A stretch of 64,000 bases of DNA from AP-15 sp963785565 (GTDB taxonomy: Bacteria; Pseudomonadota; Alphaproteobacteria; ATCC43930; CGMCC-115725): assembly GCA_963785565.1 (NCBI GenBank), contig CAWAVV010000068.1:1-64000 (forward strand), given 5' to 3'. Position numbers and translations under genes: made by a program. Below the pieces are notes generated by a model. It had not been told where the DNA came from. It searched no databases and worked only from the letters and a program-made list of their open reading frames with translations. Each line of letters opens with the position of its first letter. Positions within the stretch are counted from its first letter, which is position 1. This document shows positions 36,488-45,583 of this stretch, piece by piece.

Positions 36488-36810
36488 TGCCCCGTCGGTC
36501 TACCGACTATGGCGATACACGGCTTGCGAAATAAGCGTTGCGGACCCGGGGGCAGTACCCGGCGCCTCCACCACTCTCCGCCGGTCCCGCGAAAGCGAAT
36601 CGGGTCGGCGGCTCACGGGGGCGAAACAGGCTCGACGCGCGTGGTAAAGGTAAGATCCGTCGCCCGGCATGATACCACCGTTATCGGGTCATAACCTAGC
36701 TGCGAACGATAACTTCGCAACAGAGGCGCTCGCGGCCTAACCCTTAACGGGGTAAAAGCCTAGAGCAAATCGCGGTCCGAGGGGCACCGGGCAACAGAAG
36801 CCCCTCACTC
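36488..36810 (+). ncRNA. ssrA: permuted two-piece tmRNA (ssrA)
   Basis: tmRNA rescues stalled ribosomes. The order is permuted as in alphaproteobacteria: the acceptor piece comes first and ends GGCGCCTCCACCA at 36573, followed by a removed loop, then the coding piece starting GGGGGCGAAACAGGCTCGAC at 36617. GGGGGCG (36617-36623) pairs with CGCCTCC (36564-36570) to make the tRNA-like acceptor stem. The tag frame at 36702-36740 encodes ANDNFATEALAA and a TAA stop, preceded by the resume region. GGTAAAAGCC and a closing GAGGGGC/GCCCCTC hairpin follow. Outer ends are approximate. sspB lies directly downstream. Confidence 0.95.
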
Positions 36811-36847
36811 GCCTTGTCCGCCACCCCATGCCAGCGAGCCGCCGAGT

Positions 36848-37318
36848 ATGGCCCAGGATCTCTTCCGCTATGACAAGATGGTCGAGACGGCGCTGCGCGG
36901 CGTCGCCCGCCAGGCGCTGACGATCGCCGCGCGCGACGGTCTGCCCGGCGACCATCACTTCTACGTCACCTTTCGCAGTTCGGACCCGGGGGTCGTATTG
37001 CCGCCGCAGCTCTTGGCCAAGTATCCCGAAGAGATGACGATTGTGCTGCAGCATCAGTTCTGGGGCCTCGAGGTCGGCGACGAAGCCTTTTCCGTGTCGC
37101 TGAGTTTCAGCGGCCGGGTGGAGCGGCTGACCATTCCGCTCGCCGCGATCACCGGCTTCGCCGACCCCTCGGTCAAATTCGGCCTCCAATTCGCGGCGCC
37201 GGCGGAAGCGCCGGCCGAAGCGGCCAAGCTTCCCGCCGCGTTGCCGCCCGCCGAGACCACGCCGCCGGAGCGGCCGGCCGCCGAAATCGTCACCCTCGAC
37301 CGGTTTCGCAAACGTTAG
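36848..37318 (+). CDS. sspB: SspB (alpha type), ClpXP adaptor for ssrA-tagged proteins
   Basis: SspB tethers proteins carrying the tmRNA tag to the ClpXP protease. The 156 residues contain the tag-binding fold (HHFYVTFRSSDPGVVLPPQL, and IVLQHQFWGLEVGDEAFSVS). A flexible Pro/Ala linker follows, then the C-terminal ClpX-binding tail IVTLDRFRKR. This is the alphaproteobacterial SspB, distinct in sequence from the enterobacterial one. The gene starts about 40 bases after tmRNA; the pairing of tag-maker and tag-reader is notable. Confidence 0.92.
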   Translation: MAQDLFRYDKMVETALRGVARQALTIAARDGLPGDHHFYVTFRSSDPGVVLPPQLLAKYPEEMTIVLQHQFWGLEVGDEAFSVSLSFSGRVERLTIPLAAITGFADPSVKFGLQFAAPAEAPAEAAKLPAALPPAETTPPERPAAEIVTLDRFRKR

Positions 37319-37381
37319 CGTTTACTTGACGCCGGCTCGCAAACGGCGATCCTGCGGTCGAATTCGATTGCGGAGCGACGC

Positions 37382-39001
37382 ATGAGCGAGAGCGAGAGCA
37401 CCTACCGCGAGCTTTTTCCGCTCGGCGCGGATCAGGCGCCCTATCGCAAGCTGACCGGCGACCATGTGTCGATCGGCGATTTCGAGGGGCGGCGCATCGT
37501 CAAGGTGATGCCCGAGGCGCTGACCTTGCTCGCGGCCCAGGCCTTCGCCGACAGCGCCCACCTGCTGCGCCCCGGTCATCTCGCTTCGCTACGGGCGATC
37601 CTCGACGATCCGGAAGCGTCATCTAACGACAAATTCGTCGCCCTCGACCTCCTAAAAAACGCCAATATCGCGGCCGGCCGCGTATTGCCGATGTGCCAGG
37701 ACACCGGCACCGCGATCGTGATGGGCAAGAAAGGCCAACAGGTCTGGACCGAGGGTGACGATGCCGCCGCGATCTCCGCCGGCATCCGCCGCACCTACAC
37801 CGAAGCAAATTTGCGCTACAGCCAGGTGGCGCCGCTGTCGATGTACGAGGAGGTCAACACCGGCGACAACCTGCCGGCCCAGATCGACCTCTACGCCGAA
37901 CCCGGCGACGCCTATAAATTTCTGTTCATCGCCAAGGGCGGCGGCTCGGCCAACAAGAGCTTCCTGTTTCAGCAATCGAAGGCGGTGCTGAACCCGAAAG
38001 CGCTGCTCAAATTTCTCGACGAAAAGATCCGCACCCTCGGCACCGCCGCCTGCCCGCCCTATCACCTCGCGATCGTTATCGGCGGCACCTCGGCCGAGAT
38101 GAATTTGAAGACGGTCAAGCTCGCCAGCTGCCGTTATCTCGACAATTTGCCGGCCGAGGGCAATCGCTGGGGGCAAGCCTATCGCGATTGCGGGTTCGAG
38201 GCCGAGGTGCTCGAATTGACCCGCGGCCTCGGGATTGGCGCGCAGTTCGGCGGCAAATATTTCTGTCACGACGTGCGGGTCATCCGCTTGCCGCGCCACG
38301 GCGCCAGCCTGCCGATCGGGATCGGCGTGTCGTGCGCGGCCGACCGGCAGATCCTGGGCAAGATCGATGCCGAGGGCGTGTTTCTCGAAGAGCTGGAAAC
38401 CAACCCGGCGCGCTTCCTGCCCGACATCGACGAGGCCGCGTTGGGCGGGGCGGTGGTGCCGATCGACCTCAACCGCCCGATGGCCGAGATCCGCCGTGCG
38501 CTCTCCCAACATCCGGTCAAGACGCGGCTCAGCCTGACCGGCCCGCTGATCGTGGCGCGCGACATCGCCCACGCCAAATTGCAGGAGCGGCTCGACCGCG
38601 GCGAGGGGTTGCCCGAATACGCCAAGGACCATCCGATCTATTACGCCGGCCCCGCCAAGACGCCGCAGGGCTACGCCTCGGGCTCGTTCGGTCCGACCAC
38701 GGCCGGGCGGATGGACAGCTATGCCGATGCGTTCATGGCGGCGGGCGGCAGCTTTGTCAGCCTCGCCAAAGGCAATCGCGGCACCGAGGTGCGCGACGCC
38801 TGCCGCCGGCATGGCGGCTTTTATCTAGGCTCGGTCGGCGGGCCGGCGGCGCGCCTGGCGCTCGAATGCATCCGCAAGGTCGAGCTTCTGGAATATCCCG
38901 AGCTCGGCATGGAAGCAGTGTGGCGCATCGAGGTGGTCGATTTCCCGGCCTTTATCGTTATCGACGACAAGGGCAACGATTTCTTCGCCGGACTGACCTG
39001 A
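37382..39001 (+). CDS. fumA: fumarate hydratase class I
   Basis: This iron-sulfur hydratase interconverts fumarate and malate in the TCA cycle (539 residues, fused alpha and beta domains). PMCQDTGTAIVMGKKGQQVW holds the first cluster cysteine, and FIAKGGGSANKSFLFQQSKA and GIGAQFGGKYFCHDVRV are class I blocks. The beta domain has GPTTAGRMDSYADAFMAAGG. The cluster is oxygen-sensitive. The ATG at 37382 follows GGAG. It stands between sspB and the sigma factor gene without clear co-regulation. Confidence 0.93.
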   Translation: MSESESTYRELFPLGADQAPYRKLTGDHVSIGDFEGRRIVKVMPEALTLLAAQAFADSAHLLRPGHLASLRAILDDPEASSNDKFVALDLLKNANIAAGRVLPMCQDTGTAIVMGKKGQQVWTEGDDAAAISAGIRRTYTEANLRYSQVAPLSMYEEVNTGDNLPAQIDLYAEPGDAYKFLFIAKGGGSANKSFLFQQSKAVLNPKALLKFLDEKIRTLGTAACPPYHLAIVIGGTSAEMNLKTVKLASCRYLDNLPAEGNRWGQAYRDCGFEAEVLELTRGLGIGAQFGGKYFCHDVRVIRLPRHGASLPIGIGVSCAADRQILGKIDAEGVFLEELETNPARFLPDIDEAALGGAVVPIDLNRPMAEIRRALSQHPVKTRLSLTGPLIVARDIAHAKLQERLDRGEGLPEYAKDHPIYYAGPAKTPQGYASGSFGPTTAGRMDSYADAFMAAGGSFVSLAKGNRGTEVRDACRRHGGFYLGSVGGPAARLALECIRKVELLEYPELGMEAVWRIEVVDFPAFIVIDDKGNDFFAGLT

Positions 39002-39035
39002 GCGGAATCCTGATCGGGCGGGGTGCGAGGGCCGG

Positions 39036-39584
39036 TTGGCGCAGGATGCGGGATTGCCGCAAGACGAAATGGTGGCGGCGTTGGCGCGCGGCGAAAAGGG
39101 CGCCTGGCAGGCGTTTGTGCGCCGCTATGCCGGTCTCGTCGCCGCCGCCGTGCGCGGGCTCGCGCGCGACCCCGGCGAGGTCGAGGACCTTGCCCAAGAA
39201 GTCTTCTTGCGCCTGTGCCGCAACGATTTTCGGCTGCTGCGCAGCTATGATCCGGCGCGGGCCGGGATCTCCACCTGGATCACGATCGTCGCCCGCAGCA
39301 CCGCTCGCGACGCGCTGCGCCGGCATCGGCCGGTCGCGGTGCCGATCGATATGGTGCCGGAGGCTCGGCTCGCAGTCGACCCGGTCGAGCCGGTGCGCAA
39401 GCTCAAGCTGCCGGAGGCGCTGCTGTCGCCGCGGCAACGGGAAATCCTGTCCATGCTCTATGATCGCGACATGGAGGTCGCGGAGATCGCCGCCGCGCTC
39501 GGCATCGACCCGCAGACCGTCCGCAGCACCCATCACAAGGCGATGATCAAGCTGCGCGCCCATTTCAAGGCCGAAGCGGAATGA
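39036..39584 (+). CDS. ECF-type RNA polymerase sigma factor
   Basis: This sigma-70-family regulator (182 residues) has region 2 (FVRRYAGLVAAAVRGLARD, EDLAQEVFLRL), the -10-recognising DPARAGISTWITIVARSTAR block and region 4 (LSPRQREILSMLYDRDMEVA, IAAALGIDPQTVRSTHHKAM). The start is a TTG at 39036 with GAGGG upstream; a later ATG at 39069 is possible. The next two genes look like its anti-sigma factor and an envelope metal-stress protein, so it probably controls envelope stress genes, perhaps the RND pump next door. Confidence 0.88.
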   Translation: MAQDAGLPQDEMVAALARGEKGAWQAFVRRYAGLVAAAVRGLARDPGEVEDLAQEVFLRLCRNDFRLLRSYDPARAGISTWITIVARSTARDALRRHRPVAVPIDMVPEARLAVDPVEPVRKLKLPEALLSPRQREILSMLYDRDMEVAEIAAALGIDPQTVRSTHHKAMIKLRAHFKAEAE

Positions 39585-39654
39585 GCGAACAAACCAAGAG
39601 GTTTCGGGGATGCGGGTCGCCCCGTCCGCGTAAATATCCGCAGAGACAGGTGCG

Positions 39655-40218
39655 ATGAGCCGAACCAGCGAAGAAGCCGGAAATTCGGGGGAGTTCGAAC
39701 GGGGGCGCTCCCTATGGCGCCGCTGCCGATCGGCTGACGCCCCGATGGACGAGGCGGCGCGCTTTCTCGATCTCGCCGCCTTCGCCGAAGGGCTCCTCGA
39801 CGAAGAGGAACACGACCGGGTTGCCGCCGACCTCGCCGCCGATCCGGTCGCCACCGCCGACGTTGCCGCCGCGCTGGCGCTCGGTCGCGGCCTCGCCGCC
39901 CGGCCTGCCGAAACCGGGCATATCATCGCCCGGGCGAGCGCCCTCGTCTCCGAAACGCCGTCTGAGCCGGGGCTTGTGCTGCCGTTCCGCGCATTGCCGG
40001 CGCACCGCCGCATCCTGCAGGGTCTGGCCCAGTGGGGTAGTCTTGCCGCGGCGATCGTGGTGGCGAGTTGGCTCGGCTTTGCCATGGGCAGCGGTGCGTC
40101 CCTCGACCTCACTCAGCCCGGCCAGCAGAGCCAGGCCGGGGTCGACAGCCTTCTGCCGGAAGTGCTCGATCCCGCGACCGGCTTTTTGCGCGATCTCGGC
40201 GAAGGCCAGCAGACGTGA
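39655..40218 (+). CDS. putative anti-sigma factor, single membrane helix
   Basis: The 187 residues contain a cytoplasmic helical part (MDEAARFLDLAAFAEGLLDE at about residues 30-49) and one transmembrane segment (WGSLAAAIVVASWLGFAMGS). The C-terminal part (VDSLLPEVLDPATGFLRDL) would be periplasmic. Position right after an ECF sigma gene and this layout suggest an anti-sigma factor. No zinc HxxxCxxC motif is visible, so it is not a classic ZAS protein. The start could be the internal ATG at residue 31. Confidence 0.6.
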   Translation: MSRTSEEAGNSGEFERGRSLWRRCRSADAPMDEAARFLDLAAFAEGLLDEEEHDRVAADLAADPVATADVAAALALGRGLAARPAETGHIIARASALVSETPSEPGLVLPFRALPAHRRILQGLAQWGSLAAAIVVASWLGFAMGSGASLDLTQPGQQSQAGVDSLLPEVLDPATGFLRDLGEGQQT

Positions 40219-40721
40219 CCGCCGTTCCGGCTGCCGCCGGCCGTGGAACCCGATTTCACCTGCTGAAGGTGCTGCTGGCGCTGTCTTTGGCGCTCAATCT
40301 GTTCTTCGTCGCCGGCGCCCTGTGGATCCGCATTCACGCTCCGCCACCGCCGATCAGCCCCGAGCAACGACTCGAGAATATGGCCGGCGAGCTCGGGTTC
40401 AACCCGCAGCAAAAGGCCGCCTTTGCCCGTTATTCGCAAACGATGCGCGAGCGAATGCAATCAATGCGCGACGCGGTTCGGCCGCAGGTCGCCAACGCCT
40501 GGTCCGAGGTGGCCAAGCCCCAGGCGGACGAGACCAAGGTCATGCAGCTGCTCGACGCGGCTGCGCAGACGCGGCGTCACTTCGTCCATGATCTGACGGC
40601 CACAACCCTGGCATTCTTGGCGACGTTGTCGGCTGAACAGCGGGCCAAATTTGTCATTCTGATCCACCAGGGACCGCGCCCCTGGTCGCCGCCGCGAGGC
40701 GATCACGACGACGGCCGATAG
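40215..40721 (+). CDS. periplasmic heavy-metal resistor family protein
   Basis: This protein (168 residues) has an N-terminal transmembrane anchor (LLKVLLALSLALNLFFVAGA) and a helical periplasmic part with ISPEQRLENMAGELGFNPQQ and LSAEQRAKFVILIHQ, the repeated layout of CpxP/CnrX-like metal-resistor proteins. The C-terminus is His/Asp rich (RGDHDDGR), suitable for metal. The GTG start overlaps the previous stop (GTGA), so the two are translationally coupled. Together with the sigma gene this may form a metal- or envelope-sensing unit. Confidence 0.75.
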   Translation: MTAVPAAAGRGTRFHLLKVLLALSLALNLFFVAGALWIRIHAPPPPISPEQRLENMAGELGFNPQQKAAFARYSQTMRERMQSMRDAVRPQVANAWSEVAKPQADETKVMQLLDAAAQTRRHFVHDLTATTLAFLATLSAEQRAKFVILIHQGPRPWSPPRGDHDDGR

Positions 40722-40750
40722 GCGGTCCCTCCTTCATATCAGCGACGCCG

Positions 40751-42274
40751 TCAGCGCCCTTGCACCGGCAGGATCGGCGGCAGTGGGTTGAAGTTCAGCG
40801 GGGCGGCGTTTTCGATATGCTCGCGGCTTGGCAGCTGGGCGGCATTCCACCCGCCGCCCAAAGCCTGGATCAGACTGGCGCTCGCGACGAGCCGGCTTTG
40901 GCGGATCGTCAGCGCCGTTTCGGCGTTGCCGAGCGCGGTCTGCTCGGCAACGATGACGCTGGTATAGGCGACGGTGCCCGCCAGATATTGGTTATTCAGG
41001 ACGCGAACCGCTTCGCGCGACGAAACGACGGCAGCGTCTTGGACTGTCGCCTCTTCGGCGAGGATCCGCAGCGCGGCGAGCTGGTCCTCGACTTGCTGCA
41101 ACGCCGTCAGCACGGTCTGCCGGTAGTTGGCAAGGTCTTCATCGAAGACCGCGACCGCCGCCTGGACTTGGGCGTTGCGCAGGCCGGCGTCGAATACCGT
41201 CTGGGCCAGGTTCGCGCCGAACGACCAGAATTCGCCGGTTTCACCGATCAGCCTATTCAACGATGCGGCGGAAGTGCCGGCATCGGCCGACAACGTAATG
41301 GTCGGATAGAAGGCGGCGACCTGGACCCCGATCTCGGCGTTGGCCGCTTGCATTGTCCGCTCGGCGGCGGCGATGTCGGGGCGACGTTCGAGCAAGGCCG
41401 AGGGCAGCCCGGGCGGGATCTCCGGCACCTCCTCGACAAAACCGGCGGGCGCGATCGTCAGTTCGGCCGGCGGGACCCCGATCAACACGGCAATGGCATG
41501 CTCGAATTGCGCCCGGGTTACTCCGGTCGCGATCGCCTGCGCCTGTGTCGACTGCAATTGGGCCTCGGCCTGCGAAACATCCGATTGCGCCGCCGTGCCG
41601 GCGGCATATTGATTTTGGGTAATGCGGAGCGACTCGGCGAAGTCTTTGGCCGACAGGTCGAGCAGCCGCTTCAACTCGTCTGCGATGCGCAATTGCAGGT
41701 AGTCGCCGGCAAGCGTGCCCTGTGCCGAGAGCCGCGCATTGGCGAGATCGGCGGCGCTCGCTTGCGCCGTCGCGACATTGGCTTCGACCGTGCGGCGGAT
41801 CTGACCCCAGAAATCGGGGGTCCAGCTCGCTGCGACATTGTCGCTGAAAAAACTCCCGATGCGGCCACCGCTTCCGACCAGGAAGGACGACGAGCCGGTG
41901 CCGCTCGAGGCGCTGCCGCCGCTGCGCGAGCGCTGGGCCTGCAGGCCGGCGGTTCCGGTCGGGAAAAACCCGGCGCGGGCTTCGGCGACAATCTCTTCTG
42001 CCTGGCGCAGCGCTGCGGCGGCGGCCTTGAGGTTCTGGTTCGAGATGTCGATGCGCCGCTCGAGCCCGTCGAGGACCGGATCGTTGTAGATCGCCCACCA
42101 CGCGCCGCGGCTGATCGCGTCATTCGGCTCGCCGAGTTTCCATCCCGGCTGCGGCCGCGCCTCCTTGTATTGCGCCGGCACCAAAGCCGCGGGGCGGCGG
42201 TAGTCCGGGCCGACCGAGCATGCCGAAAGCACAACCGCGCCGGCGGCGACGCCCCTCAACGCGGCGGGTCTCAT
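40751..42274 (-). CDS. RND efflux outer-membrane lipoprotein (NodT/OprM family)
   Basis: This is the outer-membrane channel of a tripartite pump (507 residues). The signal ends in a lipobox (VVLSACSVGPDYRRP). LERRIDISNQNLKAAAAALR and VSQAEAQLQSTQAQAIATGV are typical of the helical barrel repeats. ATG at 42274 overlaps the stop of the upstream RND gene (ATGA), so mdtA-mdtB-mdtC-channel form one operon. Substrate range is unknown. Confidence 0.9.
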   Translation of the reverse strand: MRPAALRGVAAGAVVLSACSVGPDYRRPAALVPAQYKEARPQPGWKLGEPNDAISRGAWWAIYNDPVLDGLERRIDISNQNLKAAAAALRQAEEIVAEARAGFFPTGTAGLQAQRSRSGGSASSGTGSSSFLVGSGGRIGSFFSDNVAASWTPDFWGQIRRTVEANVATAQASAADLANARLSAQGTLAGDYLQLRIADELKRLLDLSAKDFAESLRITQNQYAAGTAAQSDVSQAEAQLQSTQAQAIATGVTRAQFEHAIAVLIGVPPAELTIAPAGFVEEVPEIPPGLPSALLERRPDIAAAERTMQAANAEIGVQVAAFYPTITLSADAGTSAASLNRLIGETGEFWSFGANLAQTVFDAGLRNAQVQAAVAVFDEDLANYRQTVLTALQQVEDQLAALRILAEEATVQDAAVVSSREAVRVLNNQYLAGTVAYTSVIVAEQTALGNAETALTIRQSRLVASASLIQALGGGWNAAQLPSREHIENAAPLNFNPLPPILPVQGR

Positions 42275-45200
42275 TCGCCGGGTTCGGCAACCTGTCCCGC
42301 ATCGAGGCGCGGGTGGCCCGTGCGCCAGCGCCGCTGCGCCCACAGGCGGAACCGGTCGAGATAGAGATAAATCACCGGTGTGGTGTAAAGCGTCAGCACT
42401 TGGCTGACCATCAGCCCGCCGACGATCGAAATGCCCAGCGGGCGGCGCAGTTCGGAACCCTCGCCAAACCCGATCGCCAGCGGAAGCGCCCCGAGCATCG
42501 CCGCCAGGGTGGTCATCATGATCGGCCGGAACCGCTTCAGGCAGGCCTGGTAGATCGCTTCACGCGAGCTCAAGCCCAGGCGGCGTTCGGCGTCGAGGGC
42601 AAAATCGATCATCATGATCGCGTTCTTTTTGACGATCCCGATCAGCAAAATTACGCCGATCAGCGCGATGATGCTGAATTCGGTGCCGGTCACGATCAGC
42701 GCCAATACCGCTCCGACCCCGGCCGAGGGTAACGTCGATAGGATCGTAATCGGGTGGACGTAGCTTTCGTACAGCACGCCAAGCACGATATAGACTGCGA
42801 GCAACGCCGCCACGATCAGCACCGGCTCATTCGCCAAGGATTGCTCAAAGACCTGGGCCGTGCCCTGAAAGCCGCCACGGACTGTCGATGGCATGTCGAG
42901 CCGCTGGACCGCGTCCTCGATCGCCTGCTGCGCCTGCCCGAGCGATACGCCCGGCGCCAGGTTGAACGAGATCGTCGCGGCGACAAACAGGCTCTGGTGA
43001 TTGACCGCGAGTGGCGTGTTGCCCGGGCCGAAATGGCTGAAGGCGGAAAGCGGCACCATGGTTTCGGATGCCGTGCTGACCGCGGCGCCGGTCGAGGTGG
43101 CGCCGTGGCCGGTATTAGCCAGCGAGTTGTTCGCCTGGTTGCGCGCAGTGTCGCTGGCGATCTGAGCCGCGGCAGTGGTTGCTGCGCTGCCGCTCGCGGC
43201 CGGCGCTTTGGCGGAAATCGTGCCGGCGAGCGCGTTGGTCGATTGGGTGCCGCTGACCGTGCCGCCAGCGGTGCTGACATAGATGTCCTTCAGGATTTCG
43301 GGCGTCTGCCAGAACTTCGGGTCGGCCTCCATGACGACGTGATATTGGTTTTGCGCGGCGTAGATCACCGACACTTGGCGCTGGCCAAAGGCATCGTAGA
43401 GCGTGTTGTCGATCTCGGCGACGTTGAGGCCGAGGCGGGCAGCGGTGACGCGGTCGATCACCAGATCACTCTCCAGGCCCTTTTGTTGCTGGTCGAGGTT
43501 GACCTCGGTTATCCCTTTTACCTTTTGCAGCGCGGCTTCGACCTTGGGCGCCCACTCGTAGATTTCGCCGGAATCGTCGCCCAGCAGCGTATACTCATAT
43601 TGCGCGTAGCTCGCGCGCCCCCCAACCCGGATGTCGCTTGCCGGCTGGAGAAACAGCCGCGCGCCGGCGACCTGGTTGAATTTGGGGCGCAGCCGGGCCA
43701 TGACCCGCTCCATCGACACGTGTCGCTCGGACAACGGCTTCAACACGACGAATACGAAACCGCCATTGGTCTGGCCGCCGCCGGTAAAGGCGCTGACGCT
43801 CTGGACTGCCGGGTCACGCCGAATGATATCGACGAACTGGGTCAGTTTCTTTTCCATCAGCTGGAACGAAATGCTCTGATCGGCCTGAATGCCGCCGAAC
43901 ATCAGTCCGACATCTTGAGTGGGAAAGAAGCCCTTTGGAACGATGATGCTGAGATAGATGCCCAGGCACAGCGTCGCCAGCAGGCTCAGCATCACCAGCG
44001 ACGGCCACTGCAGCGCTCGGCGCAGGGTACGGTCGTACAGTCCGAGGATCGCCACGAAGGTGCGCTCGCTGGCCCGGTACAGCCTCCCAGGTTTGCGGTT
44101 GCGCGGGTCGCCGAGCACATACGCGCACATCATCGGCGTCGTGGTCAGTGAAACGGCGAGGGATATCGTGATCGCGACCGACAAGGTCATTGCGAACTCG
44201 CGAAACAGCCGGCCGACGATACCGCCCATCAGCAGGATCGGGACAAAGACCGCGATCAGCGACAGGCTCATCGACACCACGGTAAAGCTGACTTCGCCCG
44301 CCCCTTGCAGCGCCGCCTGCATCCTGGTCATGCCGGCTTCCATATGCCGGGTAACGTTCTCCAGCACGACGATCGCATCGTCGACGACAAAGCCGGTCGA
44401 AATCGTCAACGCCATCAGCGAGAGGTTGTCGAGGCTGTAGCCCAAAAAGTACATGACCCCGAAGGTGCCTATCAGGGAGACCGGCACAGCCACGCTCGGG
44501 ATCAAGGTCGCCCGCACATTGCGCAGGAACACAAAGACGACGAGCACGACGAGAATTATCGCGATGATCAGAGTGCGCTCGACGTCGCGCAGCGAGGTGC
44601 GGATCGTGGTCGTCCGGTCCAGTGTCAATGTGACATTGATGGCGCTTGGGATCGAAGCCTCGAGTTGCGGCAAGATCGCTTTGACGCGATCGACCGTGTC
44701 GATGATGTTGGCGCCGGGTTGTTTGTACAGGAAGACCAGAACAGCCGGATTGCCGTTGGCGAAGTCCTTGATTCCTGATATTCTCGACGGAGTCCTTGAC
44801 TTCGGCAACATCGGTCAGGCGCACCGGCGACCCGTTACGATAAGCAATCACCAGGGGACGGTAATCGGCGGCGTGGTTCGCCTGATCGTTGGTGTAGATC
44901 TGGAAGCGCCGGTCACCCTCTTCGACCATGCCCTTGGGACTGTGCGCATTGGCCGAGGCGAGCGCCGCGCGCACGTCTTCGAGGCCGATCCCGTATTTGA
45001 ACAACGCCAGTGGATTGAGCTCGACCCGCACTGCCGGCAGCGAGCTGCCGCTGATTACCACTTGCCCGATGCCTTCGATCTGCGACAGCGCCTGCTGCAC
45101 GACAGTCGAGGCGGCATCGTATATCTGCCCGCGCGTCAGGGTCGCCGAGGTCATCGCCAGGATGACGATCGGTGAGTCGGCCGGGTTGACTTTGCGGTAG

Positions 45201-45583
45201 GTCGGGTTCTGGCGCAGGCTGGTCGGCAGATCGGCGCGGGCGGCGTTGATTGCCGCCTGGACATCGCGCGCGGCGCCGTCGATGTTCCGGTCGAGATTGA
45301 ACTGCAAGATAATGCGCGTCGAATTGACGGTGCTCGACGAGGTCATCTGGCTGACATCGGCGATGACGCCGAGATGGCGTTCGAGCGGCGTCGCCACGGT
45401 TGTGGCCATCGTGTCGGGGCTGCCGCCCGGCATCGTCGCAAAAACCGAGATTGTCGGAAAATCGACCTGCGGCAATGGCGCCACCGGCAGCTTCGAGAAA
45501 GCGAAGAATCCGGCCAACGCGACCCCGATCGTCAGCAAAGTCGTCGCGACCGGCCGCTTGATGAACGGCGCGGACGGGTTCAC
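42271..45583 (-). CDS. mdtC: RND efflux transporter, MdtC-like, one frameshift
   Basis: This is an inner-membrane proton-driven drug exporter (about 1100 residues, twelve transmembrane segments). It begins VNPSAPFIKRPVATTLLTIG at a GTG that overlaps the previous stop (GTGA). Family blocks are VDFPTISVFATMPGGSPDTM and GFVVDDAIVVLENVTRHMEAG, with the proton-relay aspartates in VVDDA. An extra base near 44763 breaks the frame: NIRNQG should continue as LANGNPAVLVF. A second unusual feature is a Thr/Ala/Ser-rich insertion around 43070-43260 (ATTAAAQIASDTARNQ). Heteromultimer with the next protein is likely, as for MdtBC. Confidence 0.88.
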
